Shown: positions 17,641 to 28,718, counted from the stretch's first letter. The stretch is 64,000 nucleotides of DNA from Cyclobacteriaceae bacterium (GCA_026989535.1 JALSJD010000096.1:1-64000), one strand, 5' to 3'. Notes: generated from the letters alone by a model not told the origin. Translations and numbers: made by a program.

Positions 17641-18600
17641 GTTTTTAGCTAGTTCTTTCCAAGCCAATGAGCTTGCACCCAATACAGCCGCATTTTTATT
17701 TTGTAATCCTGAAACTAATAGTTTTACTTTCCCTTTAAAGTTGCGAAGCATATTATCTTCCATATGGTACTTGGCAGGTTTTAATAAATGATCGCCTGCA
17801 TTAACCAAACCACCAAATAGAAAGATGGCCTCGGGACTAAAATGAACTACGGTGTCGGCTAGTTTCATACCAAAAACTCTGCCGGTGTATTCAAAGGCTT
17901 GTTGTGCAATAAAATCTCCTCGCAAGGCCGCTTCCGTAATCATGTGACCCGAAAGGTCATTAAAAGAAACGCCTCTTAGTTCACTGTCGCACATATAATC
18001 TGCTAATAATTTGTAAACGGTACGTTTTATTCCTGTGGCAGATACGTAAGTTTCTAAACAGCCCTTGCGCCCACAGCCACAAGTTCTACCAAACACATTT
18101 ACCAGTGTATGTCCTATTTCGCCCGCAAACCCATCCGCACCATAAATAACTTCTCCATTGGCTACAATGCCACTGCCAAGCCCTGTGCCTAATGTAAAAA
18201 CAATAAAGTCTTTCATTCCTTTTGCACTACCAAATGTCATTTCACCAATTGCAGCAGCATTTGCATCATTGGTTAAAATAATAGGCATATCAGCAAAATA
18301 ATCTTTTAGCTGTTCTGTAAAGTAAACGGTTCCTTTCCACTCTAAATTAGTTGCTTCTTCAATGGTGCCTCTGTAATAATTACCATTAGGAGCTCCAACT
18401 CCAACACCCATCAGTTTATGTTCTGGTAGTTTAGCTCTTGCTTCCTCTACATTTAACATTAAATGAGAGAGGTAGTCTTTAAAAACAGGATACCCTTTGG
18501 TTTTGCACGAGCCCTCTGCTATAATTTCTCCTTGCTTATTTACCAGCCCAAACTTGGTGTTGGTTCCTCCTACGTCAATACCTAAAACTAATTCTTGCAT
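17638..18600 (-). CDS. ROK family protein (glucokinase-like)
   Basis: GIDVGGTNTKFGLV, GHTLVNVFGRTCGCGRKGCLETYVS. Confidence 0.9.
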   Translation of the reverse strand: MQELVLGIDVGGTNTKFGLVNKQGEIIAEGSCKTKGYPVFKDYLSHLMLNVEEARAKLPEHKLMGVGVGAPNGNYYRGTIEEATNLEWKGTVYFTEQLKDYFADMPIILTNDANAAAIGEMTFGSAKGMKDFIVFTLGTGLGSGIVANGEVIYGADGFAGEIGHTLVNVFGRTCGCGRKGCLETYVSATGIKRTVYKLLADYMCDSELRGVSFNDLSGHMITEAALRGDFIAQQAFEYTGRVFGMKLADTVVHFSPEAIFLFGGLVNAGDHLLKPAKYHMEDNMLRNFKGKVKLLVSGLQNKNAAVLGASSLAWKELAKN

Positions 18601-18618
18601 CTGTTCTTAACTGGTAAA

Positions 18619-19761
18619 TTATTTACACTTTTCTTTTAATTCTTTTTTTGCTTCTACCATGCCTAGTTCAACTGCCTTTTTTAAATCTAAACAGCCATCA
18701 AATTTATTGTTTAGTTCAAACTTTGCTTGCGATCTGAAATAATAATTTTCTGGGTTAATAGGCTCTAAATCAATTGCCACTGTATAATCTTGCGCAGCTT
18801 CTATAAATTTTCCGCTCTCAAAATAGGCGGCTCCTCTGTTTTCGTATAATAATGGAGCCGAAGGCTCTAGGTCTAACGCAAGGTTATAGTCTTGGATGGC
18901 TAGCTCGTATTGTTGCGAATTATAATAAACCACCCCTCTTAGGTTATAAAGTTCCGGGTCAGGCTCATATTTTTCTTCAAATAATTGAATAGCAACGGTA
19001 TAGTCTTTAATAGCCTCTTGATAAAGTTCGAGTTCGTTAAATACAAGCGCTCGACTTGCATATTTGAGCTCGTCCAAAGAATCGAGCAAAATGGCTTTGG
19101 TGTAATCGTTGAGCGCATAGTCTAATGCCCCTATTTCAAATTCGGCATCGGCACGCAATTGAAAAGTTTCGGCATCCAGCGAATCAAGTTCTATCGATCG
19201 ATTAAAATCATCAATCGCACCCACATACTCTTCTAAATCTGATCGAACAAAACCTCTGTTATAGTATAAATCTGCACTTTTAGGATTTAATTCAATGGCT
19301 TTTGAAAAATCGAAATACGCATTTTCATTAGCTCCAATCGCATAGTAAGCAAACCCTCGATTGCTGTATGCATCTATATAAGTTGGGTTAAGTTCAATGG
19401 CTTTTGAAAAATACTCAATGGCCAAATCGGGGTCTCCATTATAATGAATGGCAAGACCTTTCATATTAAAAGCTTCGGCAAAATTATTGTCAAGCTCTAT
19501 TGCAAATCCAAAATCACCTGCAGCACCGTAATAATCACCCCTCATAAACCGGAGCTGCCCTCTTTCAAAAAACAACTCCTTAGATAAGCCATTGTTTTTA
19601 ATCGCTTGGGTTAGAAGGCTGTCTGCTTCTTTAAACTTATTATTTTCGATTAGCTCTTTAGCCAAAGAGCTAACTTCTTTGGATTGTGCCAAAACTATAG
19701 TTGGCAATAAAAAGCCAAGTATTATAAGAGTAGCTGAAAAACGATTTGTAGATTTTGTCAT
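18619..19761 (-). CDS. Secreted tetratricopeptide-repeat protein
   Basis: Repeated AIDLEPxxxxxYxxRGxAxFE units; start corrected to MTKSTNR signal peptide. Confidence 0.9.
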   Translation of the reverse strand: MTKSTNRFSATLIILGFLLPTIVLAQSKEVSSLAKELIENNKFKEADSLLTQAIKNNGLSKELFFERGQLRFMRGDYYGAAGDFGFAIELDNNFAEAFNMKGLAIHYNGDPDLAIEYFSKAIELNPTYIDAYSNRGFAYYAIGANENAYFDFSKAIELNPKSADLYYNRGFVRSDLEEYVGAIDDFNRSIELDSLDAETFQLRADAEFEIGALDYALNDYTKAILLDSLDELKYASRALVFNELELYQEAIKDYTVAIQLFEEKYEPDPELYNLRGVVYYNSQQYELAIQDYNLALDLEPSAPLLYENRGAAYFESGKFIEAAQDYTVAIDLEPINPENYYFRSQAKFELNNKFDGCLDLKKAVELGMVEAKKELKEKCK

Positions 19762-20059
19762 TTTATTAAAGTAAGATAAATCAACAAATTCAAATTTAGG
19801 TCTAAATAAATTTGCGCCCATACTTTCGCTATAAATTAAGTGCAATTGTGGTTAATAATCTCCAATTTTAGACCAAATAGCACATAAATTCGATTTTTTT
19901 TATCATTTATTGAGCATTTCTTGGACATAATTAGTATTTTGCTTTTTCTTTGGCAATTAAATAGGTGCTTTATGCGTTTGTAGCTTAAAAATACATCGTA
20001 AAACCTGTTGAAATAATATGCCTAAGGAAGGTATTTAACAACTGAAAGAGAAAACAATT

Positions 20060-21313
20060 TTGATGAAAAAAACAGTATATATGAAATCTATTCATAGTGT
20101 ATCAAAAGCATTGGCTATACTAAGCCTTTCGGCATTGATATTTGTGGCTTGTGGTAAAGGAGGCGGTCAACCAAACAGTGAGTATCCGGGGCAGTTTAGT
20201 ACTTCAACAGGTTTGGCATACAGCCAAGATTATGAAGACTCTGCCGGTTATAAAACATTCCCTTTTCATGGACAGCCAGAAGGACCAAACCTTGTTTTTA
20301 TAGAAGGAGGTAGAATGGTGCTTGGTTCTTTTGAAGAAGATGTTATTATGGCGAGAGATAATATTGAAAGAACAGTAACCGTTGCTTCGTTTTATATGGA
20401 TGAAACCGAAGTTGCGAATATTCACTGGTTAGAATATATGTATTATATAGAAGCTTCAGATTCTTCTGCCGCATTTAAAGCAACCATTAACCCTGACCAA
20501 GAAGTATGGAAAGCCCGGTTAGCATTTAACGATCCTTATGCAGAGCATTACTTAAAATACCCAGGGTTTCGTTACTTTCCTGTAGTTGGCGTTAGCTGGC
20601 GACAAGCAACTGATTATTCTGAATGGAGAACAAATGCTGTAAATATGGGATTAGAAGATATAGCCATCGATAATGGCGATTGGGATCCCGATTTAATGGC
20701 AGAAGCAGAATCGGATGGAAGAATTCCATTGGAGTCTGGCATTATCCTTCCTGATTATAGATTGCCTTCTGAGGCCGAGTGGGAGTATGCAGCTCAAGCA
20801 CTTATTGGAACTCAATGGTTAGATGAAAACCAAACCCATAATAGACTATACCCATGGGATGGTCACTCTTTAAGAAATCCTTACGGTAAAGAAATGGGCT
20901 ATTTTTTAGCCAACTTTAAAAGAGGCAGGGGTGATTATGCAGGCGTTGCCGGTAAATTAAATGATGGTGCAATGATTACCGCTTACGTTTATGAATACCC
21001 TCCAAACGATTATGGCCTTTATAATATGGCAGGTAATGTAAATGAGTGGGTACAAGATTTATACCGTCCTCTTTCTTTTCAAGATATGGATGATTTAAAC
21101 CCGATGCGTAGAGATGATTTTCTTGATAATGTAGATAAGTATGATCCGCTAAAGCAATTGATAACAAATACTTCTCGTGTTTATAAAGGGGGTTCTTGGA
21201 AGGATGTTGCTTACTGGTTATCACCAGGAACAAGACGATACTTAGATCAAGATTCTGCCACAGCCACTATCGGTTTTAGATGTGCAATGATTAGAGCAGG
21301 CTCTAATTACTAA
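20060..21313 (+). CDS. gldJ: Gliding motility lipoprotein GldJ (SUMF1/FGE-fold)
   Basis: Lipobox LIFVACG, LVFIEGGRMVLGSFEEDV, YMDETEVANIHWLEYMYYI, YFPVVGVSWRQATDYSEWRT, GNVNEWVQD, FRCA. Confidence 0.8.
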   Translation: MMKKTVYMKSIHSVSKALAILSLSALIFVACGKGGGQPNSEYPGQFSTSTGLAYSQDYEDSAGYKTFPFHGQPEGPNLVFIEGGRMVLGSFEEDVIMARDNIERTVTVASFYMDETEVANIHWLEYMYYIEASDSSAAFKATINPDQEVWKARLAFNDPYAEHYLKYPGFRYFPVVGVSWRQATDYSEWRTNAVNMGLEDIAIDNGDWDPDLMAEAESDGRIPLESGIILPDYRLPSEAEWEYAAQALIGTQWLDENQTHNRLYPWDGHSLRNPYGKEMGYFLANFKRGRGDYAGVAGKLNDGAMITAYVYEYPPNDYGLYNMAGNVNEWVQDLYRPLSFQDMDDLNPMRRDDFLDNVDKYDPLKQLITNTSRVYKGGSWKDVAYWLSPGTRRYLDQDSATATIGFRCAMIRAGSNY

Positions 21314-21330
21314 AGCTTAAAAAAAATTAC

Positions 21331-21359
21331 AAGGTGCTGCTTTCGTAGCACCTTTTTTT
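21331..21359 (+). terminator. Intrinsic terminator after gldJ
   Basis: AAGGTGCT gctttcgt AGCACCTTTTTTT. Confidence 0.85.
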
Positions 21360-21391
21360 ATGCCCTCTTTTTTTAACCTGAGCTATTCAGG

Positions 21392-22084
21392 TTAAGCCAA
21401 TGCTAAACAGGCTATACTCAGCTTTTGTGCCCCTGCATTTAATATTGCCTGCCCGCAGCTTTCGAGTGTAGCCCCTGTTGTAATCACATCATCAACCAAT
21501 AATATATGTTTATTTTTAACTTTCTCTTCTAAATAAGGATCTGGTGATACACCAAATATATGTTCTACATTTTTCCATCGCTCCATTCGGTTTTTCTTGG
21601 TTTGGGTAGCTGTTTTAATTTTTCGAATAACGCAGTTTTGGTTATACGGTTTCTCCAACCCCTTGCTCATTCCTTCAGCAATTAAAGCACTTTGGTTAAA
21701 CCCTCTAAACCTAAGTTTGCTTTTATGAAGAGGGACAGGAACTATCAAATCAACACCTGAATACATTGATAAAGCTTTGCATTGGATTCCAAACAAAAGC
21801 CCCAGTTCTATTGCTAATGCTTGGTTGCCCTTATACTTTATAGCGTGAAGTAAGTTTTGCGTAAGTCCTTTTCGTTTAAACAATAAGAAAGCATGGGCTT
21901 CAGCTAGTGTTAACCTCCCATAAAATCGCTGCATTAAATCTTTACTCTTTAAACTTAACCTTACAGGTAGGTTTGATAAACAATGTAAGCAAATGGTTTT
22001 TTCTGTATTAAGCAAGGCTCGGCTACACCCTGCACACGTTTCAGGAAAAACCAAACTGATAATATCGGTAATATAATTGAACAC
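21392..22084 (-). CDS. comF: ComF family amidophosphoribosyltransferase
   Basis: CxxC zinc-ribbon-like N-terminus, HILLVDDVITTGATLESC PRTase motif. Confidence 0.9.
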   Translation of the reverse strand: MFNYITDIISLVFPETCAGCSRALLNTEKTICLHCLSNLPVRLSLKSKDLMQRFYGRLTLAEAHAFLLFKRKGLTQNLLHAIKYKGNQALAIELGLLFGIQCKALSMYSGVDLIVPVPLHKSKLRFRGFNQSALIAEGMSKGLEKPYNQNCVIRKIKTATQTKKNRMERWKNVEHIFGVSPDPYLEEKVKNKHILLVDDVITTGATLESCGQAILNAGAQKLSIACLALA

Positions 22085-22418
22085 AAAAACAAGATATGCG
22101 ATTTAGATGAATAATAAAAATGTAGCATAAGACTATATTTGTTAAATTGGTAACAAGCCCAACTATTTTAACCATAGATGTGGGTTAACTATTCAGCCAA
22201 TATAGTACCCTTTTTAGCCACAGCGTAGCGAAGACACCAAGGCTCAAAGTTTCACGAAATATTTTGCATTTTAAATGCTGATTTAGTGGTTCTTAGAGTC
22301 TTAAAGCCCTCGCCTCGCTGTGAGCACGTGTTTTTTTGCTGAATACATACGGTGCGGGTTAAAGAATTATAGAAAAAATGAATGAGGGTATCTTCCGCTT
22401 AGGAATTTATAAACTATA

Positions 22419-22778
22419 ATGATAAAAAAAGATTTAGAACTTGAACGTTATTGGCAGCGCCTTCGGTTAGCTTTAAAAGAGGCTGTGGGCAAAAAGCCTC
22501 GCGACCTTAATAGTATTTTACTTTTAATTGGCGTACAAGAACTTGGCAAAGGCACCATCGAGTTTAGTAAAGAGCAAAAACAAGATTTAATGCATATTGC
22601 CATTTGCAAAGTGTTAAGCCTTTCGGGTTATTACGTGCTCGAAGGTTTGGATGAAGATGGGTGGCCACATTGGAAAAATGTAAAACCGTTACCTCATTTT
22701 GATTTGATGGAGCAAGAACAGTTATTAAAAATGCATATCTTAGAATATTTTGAAGACGAAATTAACCTAGCATTTTAA
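22419..22778 (+). CDS. Conserved hypothetical protein
   Basis: Complete 119-aa ORF with coding-like composition; LLIGVQELGKG. Confidence 0.75.
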   Translation: MIKKDLELERYWQRLRLALKEAVGKKPRDLNSILLLIGVQELGKGTIEFSKEQKQDLMHIAICKVLSLSGYYVLEGLDEDGWPHWKNVKPLPHFDLMEQEQLLKMHILEYFEDEINLAF

Positions 22779-22904
22779 ACATGAAACTGGCATAGCCGTA
22801 ACATATTAAGAACATACACCTGTGTGCAGAAGCGCTTTGGTGCGCAGGCACAAAGGCATGATTAAGTGTTCTGGCATATTAACAGGTTTCGCAAAATATA
22901 AACA

Positions 22905-23669
22905 ATGAAAATTATATCATATAACGTTAACGGTATTAGGGCTGCTATTAAAAAAGGTCTGTACGAATGGATCAAAAACGAGAACCCGGATGTGGTTTGC
23001 ATCCAAGAACTAAAGGCAAGGCAAGAACAGGTAGATACCACCGAATTGGAGGGTATGGGGTATAAACACTACTGGATGTCGGCTGAGAAGCCAGGTTACA
23101 GTGGGGTTGCCATTTTTTCTAAAATTGAACCAAAACACGTAGAATATGGCTGTGGGATAGGAAAATACGACTTAGAAGGTAGAATTATCAGAGCCGATTA
23201 CGCTGGAGGATCCGTTATTTGCACCTATATGCCCTCGGGTACGAGTGGAGACGAACGTCAAGCCTTTAAAATGCAGTGGTTAGCTGACTTTCAAGACTAT
23301 ATTGATGAACTTAAAAAAACAATTCCGAACTTGGTAATTGTGGGTGACTATAATATTGCTCACGAAGAAATTGATATTCATAACCCAAAAGGTAACAAAA
23401 AGAATTCTGGCTTTTTACCAGAAGAGCGTGCTTGGGTCTCCTCATTTTTAGAAACTGGATTTGTGGATAGTTTTCGAAAAATGCATAGCGAACTAGGTAA
23501 ATATAGCTGGTGGACGTATCGGTTCAACGCCCGAAAAAATAATAAGGGGTGGCGGATTGATTACCAAATGGTAACAACCCCACTCGAAGAAAAAATAATA
23601 GATGCTGATATTTGTAACGAAGCCTTTCATTCGGATCATTGTCCTACCTTTCTCGAAATTGATTTATAA
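22905..23669 (+). CDS. xth: Exodeoxyribonuclease III
   Basis: YNVNGIRAAIKKG, CIQELKA, GDYNIAHEEIDI, SDHCPTFLEI. Confidence 0.95.
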   Translation: MKIISYNVNGIRAAIKKGLYEWIKNENPDVVCIQELKARQEQVDTTELEGMGYKHYWMSAEKPGYSGVAIFSKIEPKHVEYGCGIGKYDLEGRIIRADYAGGSVICTYMPSGTSGDERQAFKMQWLADFQDYIDELKKTIPNLVIVGDYNIAHEEIDIHNPKGNKKNSGFLPEERAWVSSFLETGFVDSFRKMHSELGKYSWWTYRFNARKNNKGWRIDYQMVTTPLEEKIIDADICNEAFHSDHCPTFLEIDL

Positions 23670-23710
23670 CCGCAATCAAACTAGCACCCATTAAATTCGT
23701 TATATAAAAA

Positions 23711-26700
23711 GTGAACTCTTCTTATTCACATATTGAAACTAAGCTTCGTCAATTTAAACACCGAGCTCTCAAGGTTAGGTTAATTAAAGGAAGTATAATT
23801 TGGGCTACCTTATTTATTGGGCTGGCTTTGCTTATAAGTATTACGGAGTGGTTAGGTGAGCTGAGTGCCTTTAGCAGAACCATTATTGTTAGTACATTTT
23901 TGCTTGTTTCACTTCTCTCATTTATTTATTTCATCATTAAGCCCATTATAGAATTATTACAAACAAATAAATCAATTAAAGATTTTGATGCCGCCAAAAC
24001 GATTGGTGATTATTTTCCTTCCATCAGTGATAAACTGATAAATTTTTTAGAACTAGCCCAGCAAAACAAACAAGCTAATTCCCTGAACGAAGCAAGCCTA
24101 AGCCAAAGGGCTGCCAAGCTCGATTCCTTTGAGTTTGTTGAAGCTGTTGATGCTTCTGAAACAAAAAAACCATTTAAAGTATTTATTCCTTTAATTGCAA
24201 TTATACTGCTTATTTTACTAGTTGCTCCTAAAGAATTTGCTTCAAGCACCACTAGAATTATCAATTTTAGAAAGGAATATATACCCGAAGCTCCTTTTGA
24301 GTTTAAAATAGTGGAGGAGCTAAAGGCGTATAAGCACGAAGATGTTGAATTAACCCTGCAATTAACAGGAAGCACCATACCTACAGAAGCCTATTTGGTA
24401 GAAAATAGTACAAGAACAAAGATGTCTTCCAGCCAATTAGGCACTTTCCAGCTGCTTTTTTCAAGAGTTCAGCAATCCAAAGATTTTTACATAGAGGCAT
24501 CCGGCTATAAATCAAAACCATATCGCTTAGAAGTAGTTGCACGCCCATCAATGAATTTGCTATCAGCCAATATTAAATACCCTCGGTATTTGAATAGAAA
24601 AGCAGAATTTGTAAACCCGGTGGGCGAATTAGAATTGCCAGAAGGAACCAGTGTTACTTGGATGCTTAAAGCTCAACACACCAATAATGTAGCTTTTTAC
24701 TATAATGGTGACACCTCGTCAATAAATAAAATAGGTGCGGATAGTTTTTCTACAAACCAAAAAATAACTTCCTCTGGTTTTTATGGTTTTTTCTTAACCG
24801 ATGGAGAAGCTGTTCAAAAAGGTAAAATCGAATATGCCATTCGCGCCATCCCAGATGAAAAACCAACCATTCAAGTACAGAGTTTTGCAGATACCTTATT
24901 GTATAAGTCAATTACCATCGGTGGCGAAATAGCTGATGACTATGGAATAACCAAACTATTACTAGTCTATCAAAAAGAAAACCGTACGGAGAATTTTGTT
25001 GAACTACCCTTTAACAAAAGCACTAATGGGCAACAAGTATATATTTATTGGCCCATAGATTCATTAAAACTCGCATCAGGTGAAAACCTGTCTTATTATT
25101 TACAAGTATTTGATAATGACCAAGTTAATGGAAACAAATCGAGTAAATCGAGTCTGATGCATTTAAAGTTGCCCTCTAAAAAAGAGCTTGAAGAAAGATT
25201 GAGCAAAGGGGAGAGTGCTGAAAAGTCGGACATTAATAAGGCTAAAAATAAAGCGGCCGAACTGAGAGAAAAACTAGATAAAGCGGTTGAAGAAATTAAA
25301 GGAAAGAAAGAACTAACCTGGGAAGACAAACAAAATATTAAGAACCTTTTAAAGGAGAAGGAAAAACTTACTGAAAAAATAGAAGACCTTAAAAAGCAAA
25401 ATGAGTTATTAAACCTACAACGCAATGAAATACAAAAGCCAAGTGAGGAGTTAGAGCAAAAAGCAAATCAATTACAAAACCTAATGAACGAGTTGCTTGA
25501 CGAAGAAACCAAAAAGCTCTACGAAGAACTCCAAAAATTATTGGAAGATCAAGCCGAAGCAGATAAGGTACAATCGATGTTAAACGACATCCAAAACAAA
25601 GAAATGAATTTGGAAGAAGAGCTTGAGCGCACACTCGAACTTTTTAAACGTTTGCAAGTTGAACAAAACTTAGAAAAGCTTACCGAAGATTTAAACGAGT
25701 TGGCAAATAAGCAAGATAGTTTGGCCAATGAAACTCAAAATAAAAAGAATAGCACAGAAGGTTTAAAGAAAAATCAGGAAGAAATAGAAAAGGTATTTGA
25801 AGACATTAAAGAAAAACTAGAGGAAACAAAAGAACAAAATAGTGAACTAAAACGACCAGAATCTTTCGAAGATACAGCAGGGGAAGAAGAAGATATAAAA
25901 AAGGAAATATCTGAGTCAAAAGAAAATTTAGATAAAAATAATAGGAAGAAATCTTCACAAAACCAAAAGAATTCGAGTAATAATATGAAGAAACTTGCAA
26001 AAAAATTAGAACAAATGCAAGGAGGTATGCAAATGGAGCAAATGCAGGAAGATGTGAACAATTTGCGAGCTATACTCGAAAACCTTATTACCTTATCCTA
26101 CACCCAAGAAAAAGTAATGGTTGATTTTAGAGCCGTTAACCAAAGCAATCCTCAATTTGTTAGTTTATCGGAACAACAGCTTAAAATTAAAGATGATTCT
26201 AAAATTATTAAAGACAGCTTGCTTTCGTTGGCCAGCAGAGTAATGTCCATTTCTTCCTTTGTTACGCGAGAATTAAACGAAATGGATGCTCAGCTCGATA
26301 AAAGTTCAAATGCAATTAAAGACAGAAAAAAAGCAGAGGCCGGTAAATACCAGCAATACTCTATGACCTCTATGAACAACTTAGCTTTAATGTTAGACAA
26401 CGTACTGCAACAAATGCAAGAAAGTATGGCCGATGCCATGGGTAAGGGCAAGGGAGATAAAAAACAACCGATGCCCGGCATGTCAGAATTGCAAGAACAA
26501 TTGAATAAAGAAATACGAGAATTGCAAAAAAGTGGGAAATCAGGGAAAGAATTATCACAAGAATTAGCTAAACTGGCTGCACAGCAAGAAATGATTCGAA
26601 AAGCCTTGCGAGATGCGGAAGAAAAACTTGGCAATAAACCCGGTGAAAAAAAAGGAGCAAGCCCCGGAAATTTAGGCAACCTACAAAAGCAAATGGAGCA

Positions 26701-26998
26701 AACCGAGCTTGATTTAGTGAATAAAAACCTATCCAGAGACTTGCAACGTAGGCAACAACAGATTCTAACTCGATTGCTCGAAGCTGAAAAAGCGTTAAGA
26801 GAACAGGAAATGGATTTGAAACGTGAATCAAAATCAGCCGTTCAGTATGAAAAAGAGCTACCCAAAGCCTTTGAAGAATATTTGAAACAAAAAGAGAAGG
26901 AAATCGAACTAATAAAAACAATACCTCCTAAATTGCATCCTTATTATAAAAATGAAGTAAACGAATACTTTAATCGATTGAAAAATAGAGATAACTAA
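23711..26998 (+). CDS. DUF4175-like large membrane protein with long coiled-coil (GTG start)
   Basis: N-terminal TMs, Gln/Glu/Lys-rich coiled-coil. Confidence 0.75.
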   Translation: MNSSYSHIETKLRQFKHRALKVRLIKGSIIWATLFIGLALLISITEWLGELSAFSRTIIVSTFLLVSLLSFIYFIIKPIIELLQTNKSIKDFDAAKTIGDYFPSISDKLINFLELAQQNKQANSLNEASLSQRAAKLDSFEFVEAVDASETKKPFKVFIPLIAIILLILLVAPKEFASSTTRIINFRKEYIPEAPFEFKIVEELKAYKHEDVELTLQLTGSTIPTEAYLVENSTRTKMSSSQLGTFQLLFSRVQQSKDFYIEASGYKSKPYRLEVVARPSMNLLSANIKYPRYLNRKAEFVNPVGELELPEGTSVTWMLKAQHTNNVAFYYNGDTSSINKIGADSFSTNQKITSSGFYGFFLTDGEAVQKGKIEYAIRAIPDEKPTIQVQSFADTLLYKSITIGGEIADDYGITKLLLVYQKENRTENFVELPFNKSTNGQQVYIYWPIDSLKLASGENLSYYLQVFDNDQVNGNKSSKSSLMHLKLPSKKELEERLSKGESAEKSDINKAKNKAAELREKLDKAVEEIKGKKELTWEDKQNIKNLLKEKEKLTEKIEDLKKQNELLNLQRNEIQKPSEELEQKANQLQNLMNELLDEETKKLYEELQKLLEDQAEADKVQSMLNDIQNKEMNLEEELERTLELFKRLQVEQNLEKLTEDLNELANKQDSLANETQNKKNSTEGLKKNQEEIEKVFEDIKEKLEETKEQNSELKRPESFEDTAGEEEDIKKEISESKENLDKNNRKKSSQNQKNSSNNMKKLAKKLEQMQGGMQMEQMQEDVNNLRAILENLITLSYTQEKVMVDFRAVNQSNPQFVSLSEQQLKIKDDSKIIKDSLLSLASRVMSISSFVTRELNEMDAQLDKSSNAIKDRKKAEAGKYQQYSMTSMNNLALMLDNVLQQMQESMADAMGKGKGDKKQPMPGMSELQEQLNKEIRELQKSGKSGKELSQELAKLAAQQEMIRKALRDAEEKLGNKPGEKKGASPGNLGNLQKQMEQTELDLVNKNLSRDLQRRQQQILTRLLEAEKALREQEMDLKRESKSAVQYEKELPKAFEEYLKQKEKEIELIKTIPPKLHPYYKNEVNEYFNRLKNRDN

Positions 26999-27016
26999 CT
27001 GATTATCAATTAGATA

Positions 27017-27418
27017 ATGGACACTATTAATATACAGATACCATCATTAACCGAGAACCTTCGCATTGTGGAGAGTTTTATTGATAACGTTAAAGAAAAG
27101 TTTAACCTTAATGATGACATCTATGGTAATATTATGATTTCTGTTACCGAGTCTGTTAATAATGCCATTCACCACGGCAACGGCCAAGATAAATCTAAGT
27201 TGGTTTCCATTACCTTGCTGTTAAATGATAATCAAATAAAATTTGCCATTACCGACCAAGGTACTGGCTTTGATTATAATGATTTACCCGACCCAACCGC
27301 GCCAGATAACATAGGAAAAATTGGCGGACGAGGCATTTTTCTAATGAAGAACTTGGCAGACGAAGTTCATTTTAAGGAGGAGGGGAGAGAGGTAGAGTTA
27401 GTTTTTTACATTAACTAA
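27017..27418 (+). CDS. ATP-binding protein, anti-sigma regulatory factor (RsbW-like HATPase)
   Basis: SVTESVNNAIHHGN, DQGTGFDYNDLPDP, GGRGIFLMKNLAD. Confidence 0.9.
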   Translation: MDTINIQIPSLTENLRIVESFIDNVKEKFNLNDDIYGNIMISVTESVNNAIHHGNGQDKSKLVSITLLLNDNQIKFAITDQGTGFDYNDLPDPTAPDNIGKIGGRGIFLMKNLADEVHFKEEGREVELVFYIN

Positions 27419-27419
27419 C

Positions 27420-27851
27420 ATGAACATTGCTTTTTTTACAGAAGATATTGATTCCAATATTTTTGCACTTACGTTAAATCAGAAAAAAAGTGTTCAATCT
27501 TGGGTTTCTGGCATAATAAAAGCCGAAGGGTACGAGCTTGCTCAACTTAACTATATTTTTTGTACTGATGCGTACCTCTACCAAATAAATCAGGAATATT
27601 TAAACCACGATACGTTTACGGATATTATTACGTTTGATAACTCAGACCAAGAGAAAACTATTGAATCTGATATTTTTATTAGTATAGATCGTGTGCGAGA
27701 AAACAGCCAATTACAAAACACGTTGTTTGAAGACGAGCTAGCCAGGGTGTTAATTCATGGGGTTTTACACCTTATGGGCTGGAGCGATAAAACCAATGCC
27801 CTCAAAAAAGAAATGCGATTAAAAGAAGAGGCTTGTTTATCTTTACGCTAA
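27420..27851 (+). CDS. ybeY: rRNA maturation endonuclease YbeY
   Basis: YLNHDTFTDIITFD and HGVLHLMGWSDKT zinc motif. Confidence 0.93.
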   Translation: MNIAFFTEDIDSNIFALTLNQKKSVQSWVSGIIKAEGYELAQLNYIFCTDAYLYQINQEYLNHDTFTDIITFDNSDQEKTIESDIFISIDRVRENSQLQNTLFEDELARVLIHGVLHLMGWSDKTNALKKEMRLKEEACLSLR

Positions 27852-27867
27852 TTTAAAAATCACCCCT

Positions 27868-28686
27868 ATGAAATCTTTATACTTATTACTTATACCACTT
27901 ATTTTATTTTCGTGTAGTAATACAAGTCCAGAAATGGATATGATGTATGCAGATAATGTGATGAGAGAGGTGGCTGACGACATTGAAACAGACCTTGCGC
28001 CAGTTCAACAAACCAACAATGCTGAACTAACCAAAAAACTTATTAAAACTGGTACCATTCATTTTCAATCAGAAAGCATTGCCCAAGATTATGAAAAAAT
28101 TAAACGCATCCTTTCTAAATACGATTCATACATCGGCTCTGAAAATGAAACCAATACTGGCTATCAAATAAGGTACGATATTTCTATTCGAGTAGCCTCT
28201 AAAAACTACGATAGCCTCTTTAATAAATTAAGTCTATTATCAAATAACGTTGAGTTTAAGTCTTCTAATATTGAAGATGTAACCGAGCGTTACTACGATC
28301 TTAAAACTAGAATTAGGAATGAAAAGTTACTGGAAGATAAATACATTGCTCTTTTAAAGAGAGCTGCTACTATAAAAGATGTACTTGAAATTGAACGCAG
28401 CATAAATGAAATTAGAAATGAAATTGAATCCGCTGAAGGCAGTTTTAAATACTTAAGCAAGCAAATTTCATACAGCACAATTCAGTTAAACTTTTATGAA
28501 ACATTGCCTGATTATTATAAGCCTGATGGCTTTTGGTCTCGGGTTTCAAATGCTATTGGCGGTGGTTGGCAGGAGTTTCTTTCCTTTTTAGTAGTATTAG
28601 CCCAAGGTTGGCCATTTATCATTCTGGTTGTTTTAGGTATTTATATTTTTAGAAAAAGAAGATCCTTCAAACTTAATAAAAAATAG
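27868..28686 (+). CDS. DUF4349-like lipoprotein
   Basis: Lipobox LILFSCS, E..TNTGYQIRYDISIRVASKNYDSL, C-terminal TM. Confidence 0.8.
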   Translation: MKSLYLLLIPLILFSCSNTSPEMDMMYADNVMREVADDIETDLAPVQQTNNAELTKKLIKTGTIHFQSESIAQDYEKIKRILSKYDSYIGSENETNTGYQIRYDISIRVASKNYDSLFNKLSLLSNNVEFKSSNIEDVTERYYDLKTRIRNEKLLEDKYIALLKRAATIKDVLEIERSINEIRNEIESAEGSFKYLSKQISYSTIQLNFYETLPDYYKPDGFWSRVSNAIGGGWQEFLSFLVVLAQGWPFIILVVLGIYIFRKRRSFKLNKK

Positions 28687-28702
28687 GTTTAAATGTTTTT
28701 AA

Positions 28703-28718
28703 CGTTCCACGTGGAACA
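28703..28718. promoter_or_regulatory. parS-like palindrome 1
   Basis: CGTTCCACGTGGAACA (14-bp perfect palindrome GTTCCACGTGGAAC). Confidence 0.65.

Noticed and set aside
25096-26921. Several minus-strand ORFs rich in Ser/Phe/Leu/Cys
   Set aside because: Antisense shadows of the Lys/Glu/Gln-rich coiled-coil in the DUF4175-like gene.
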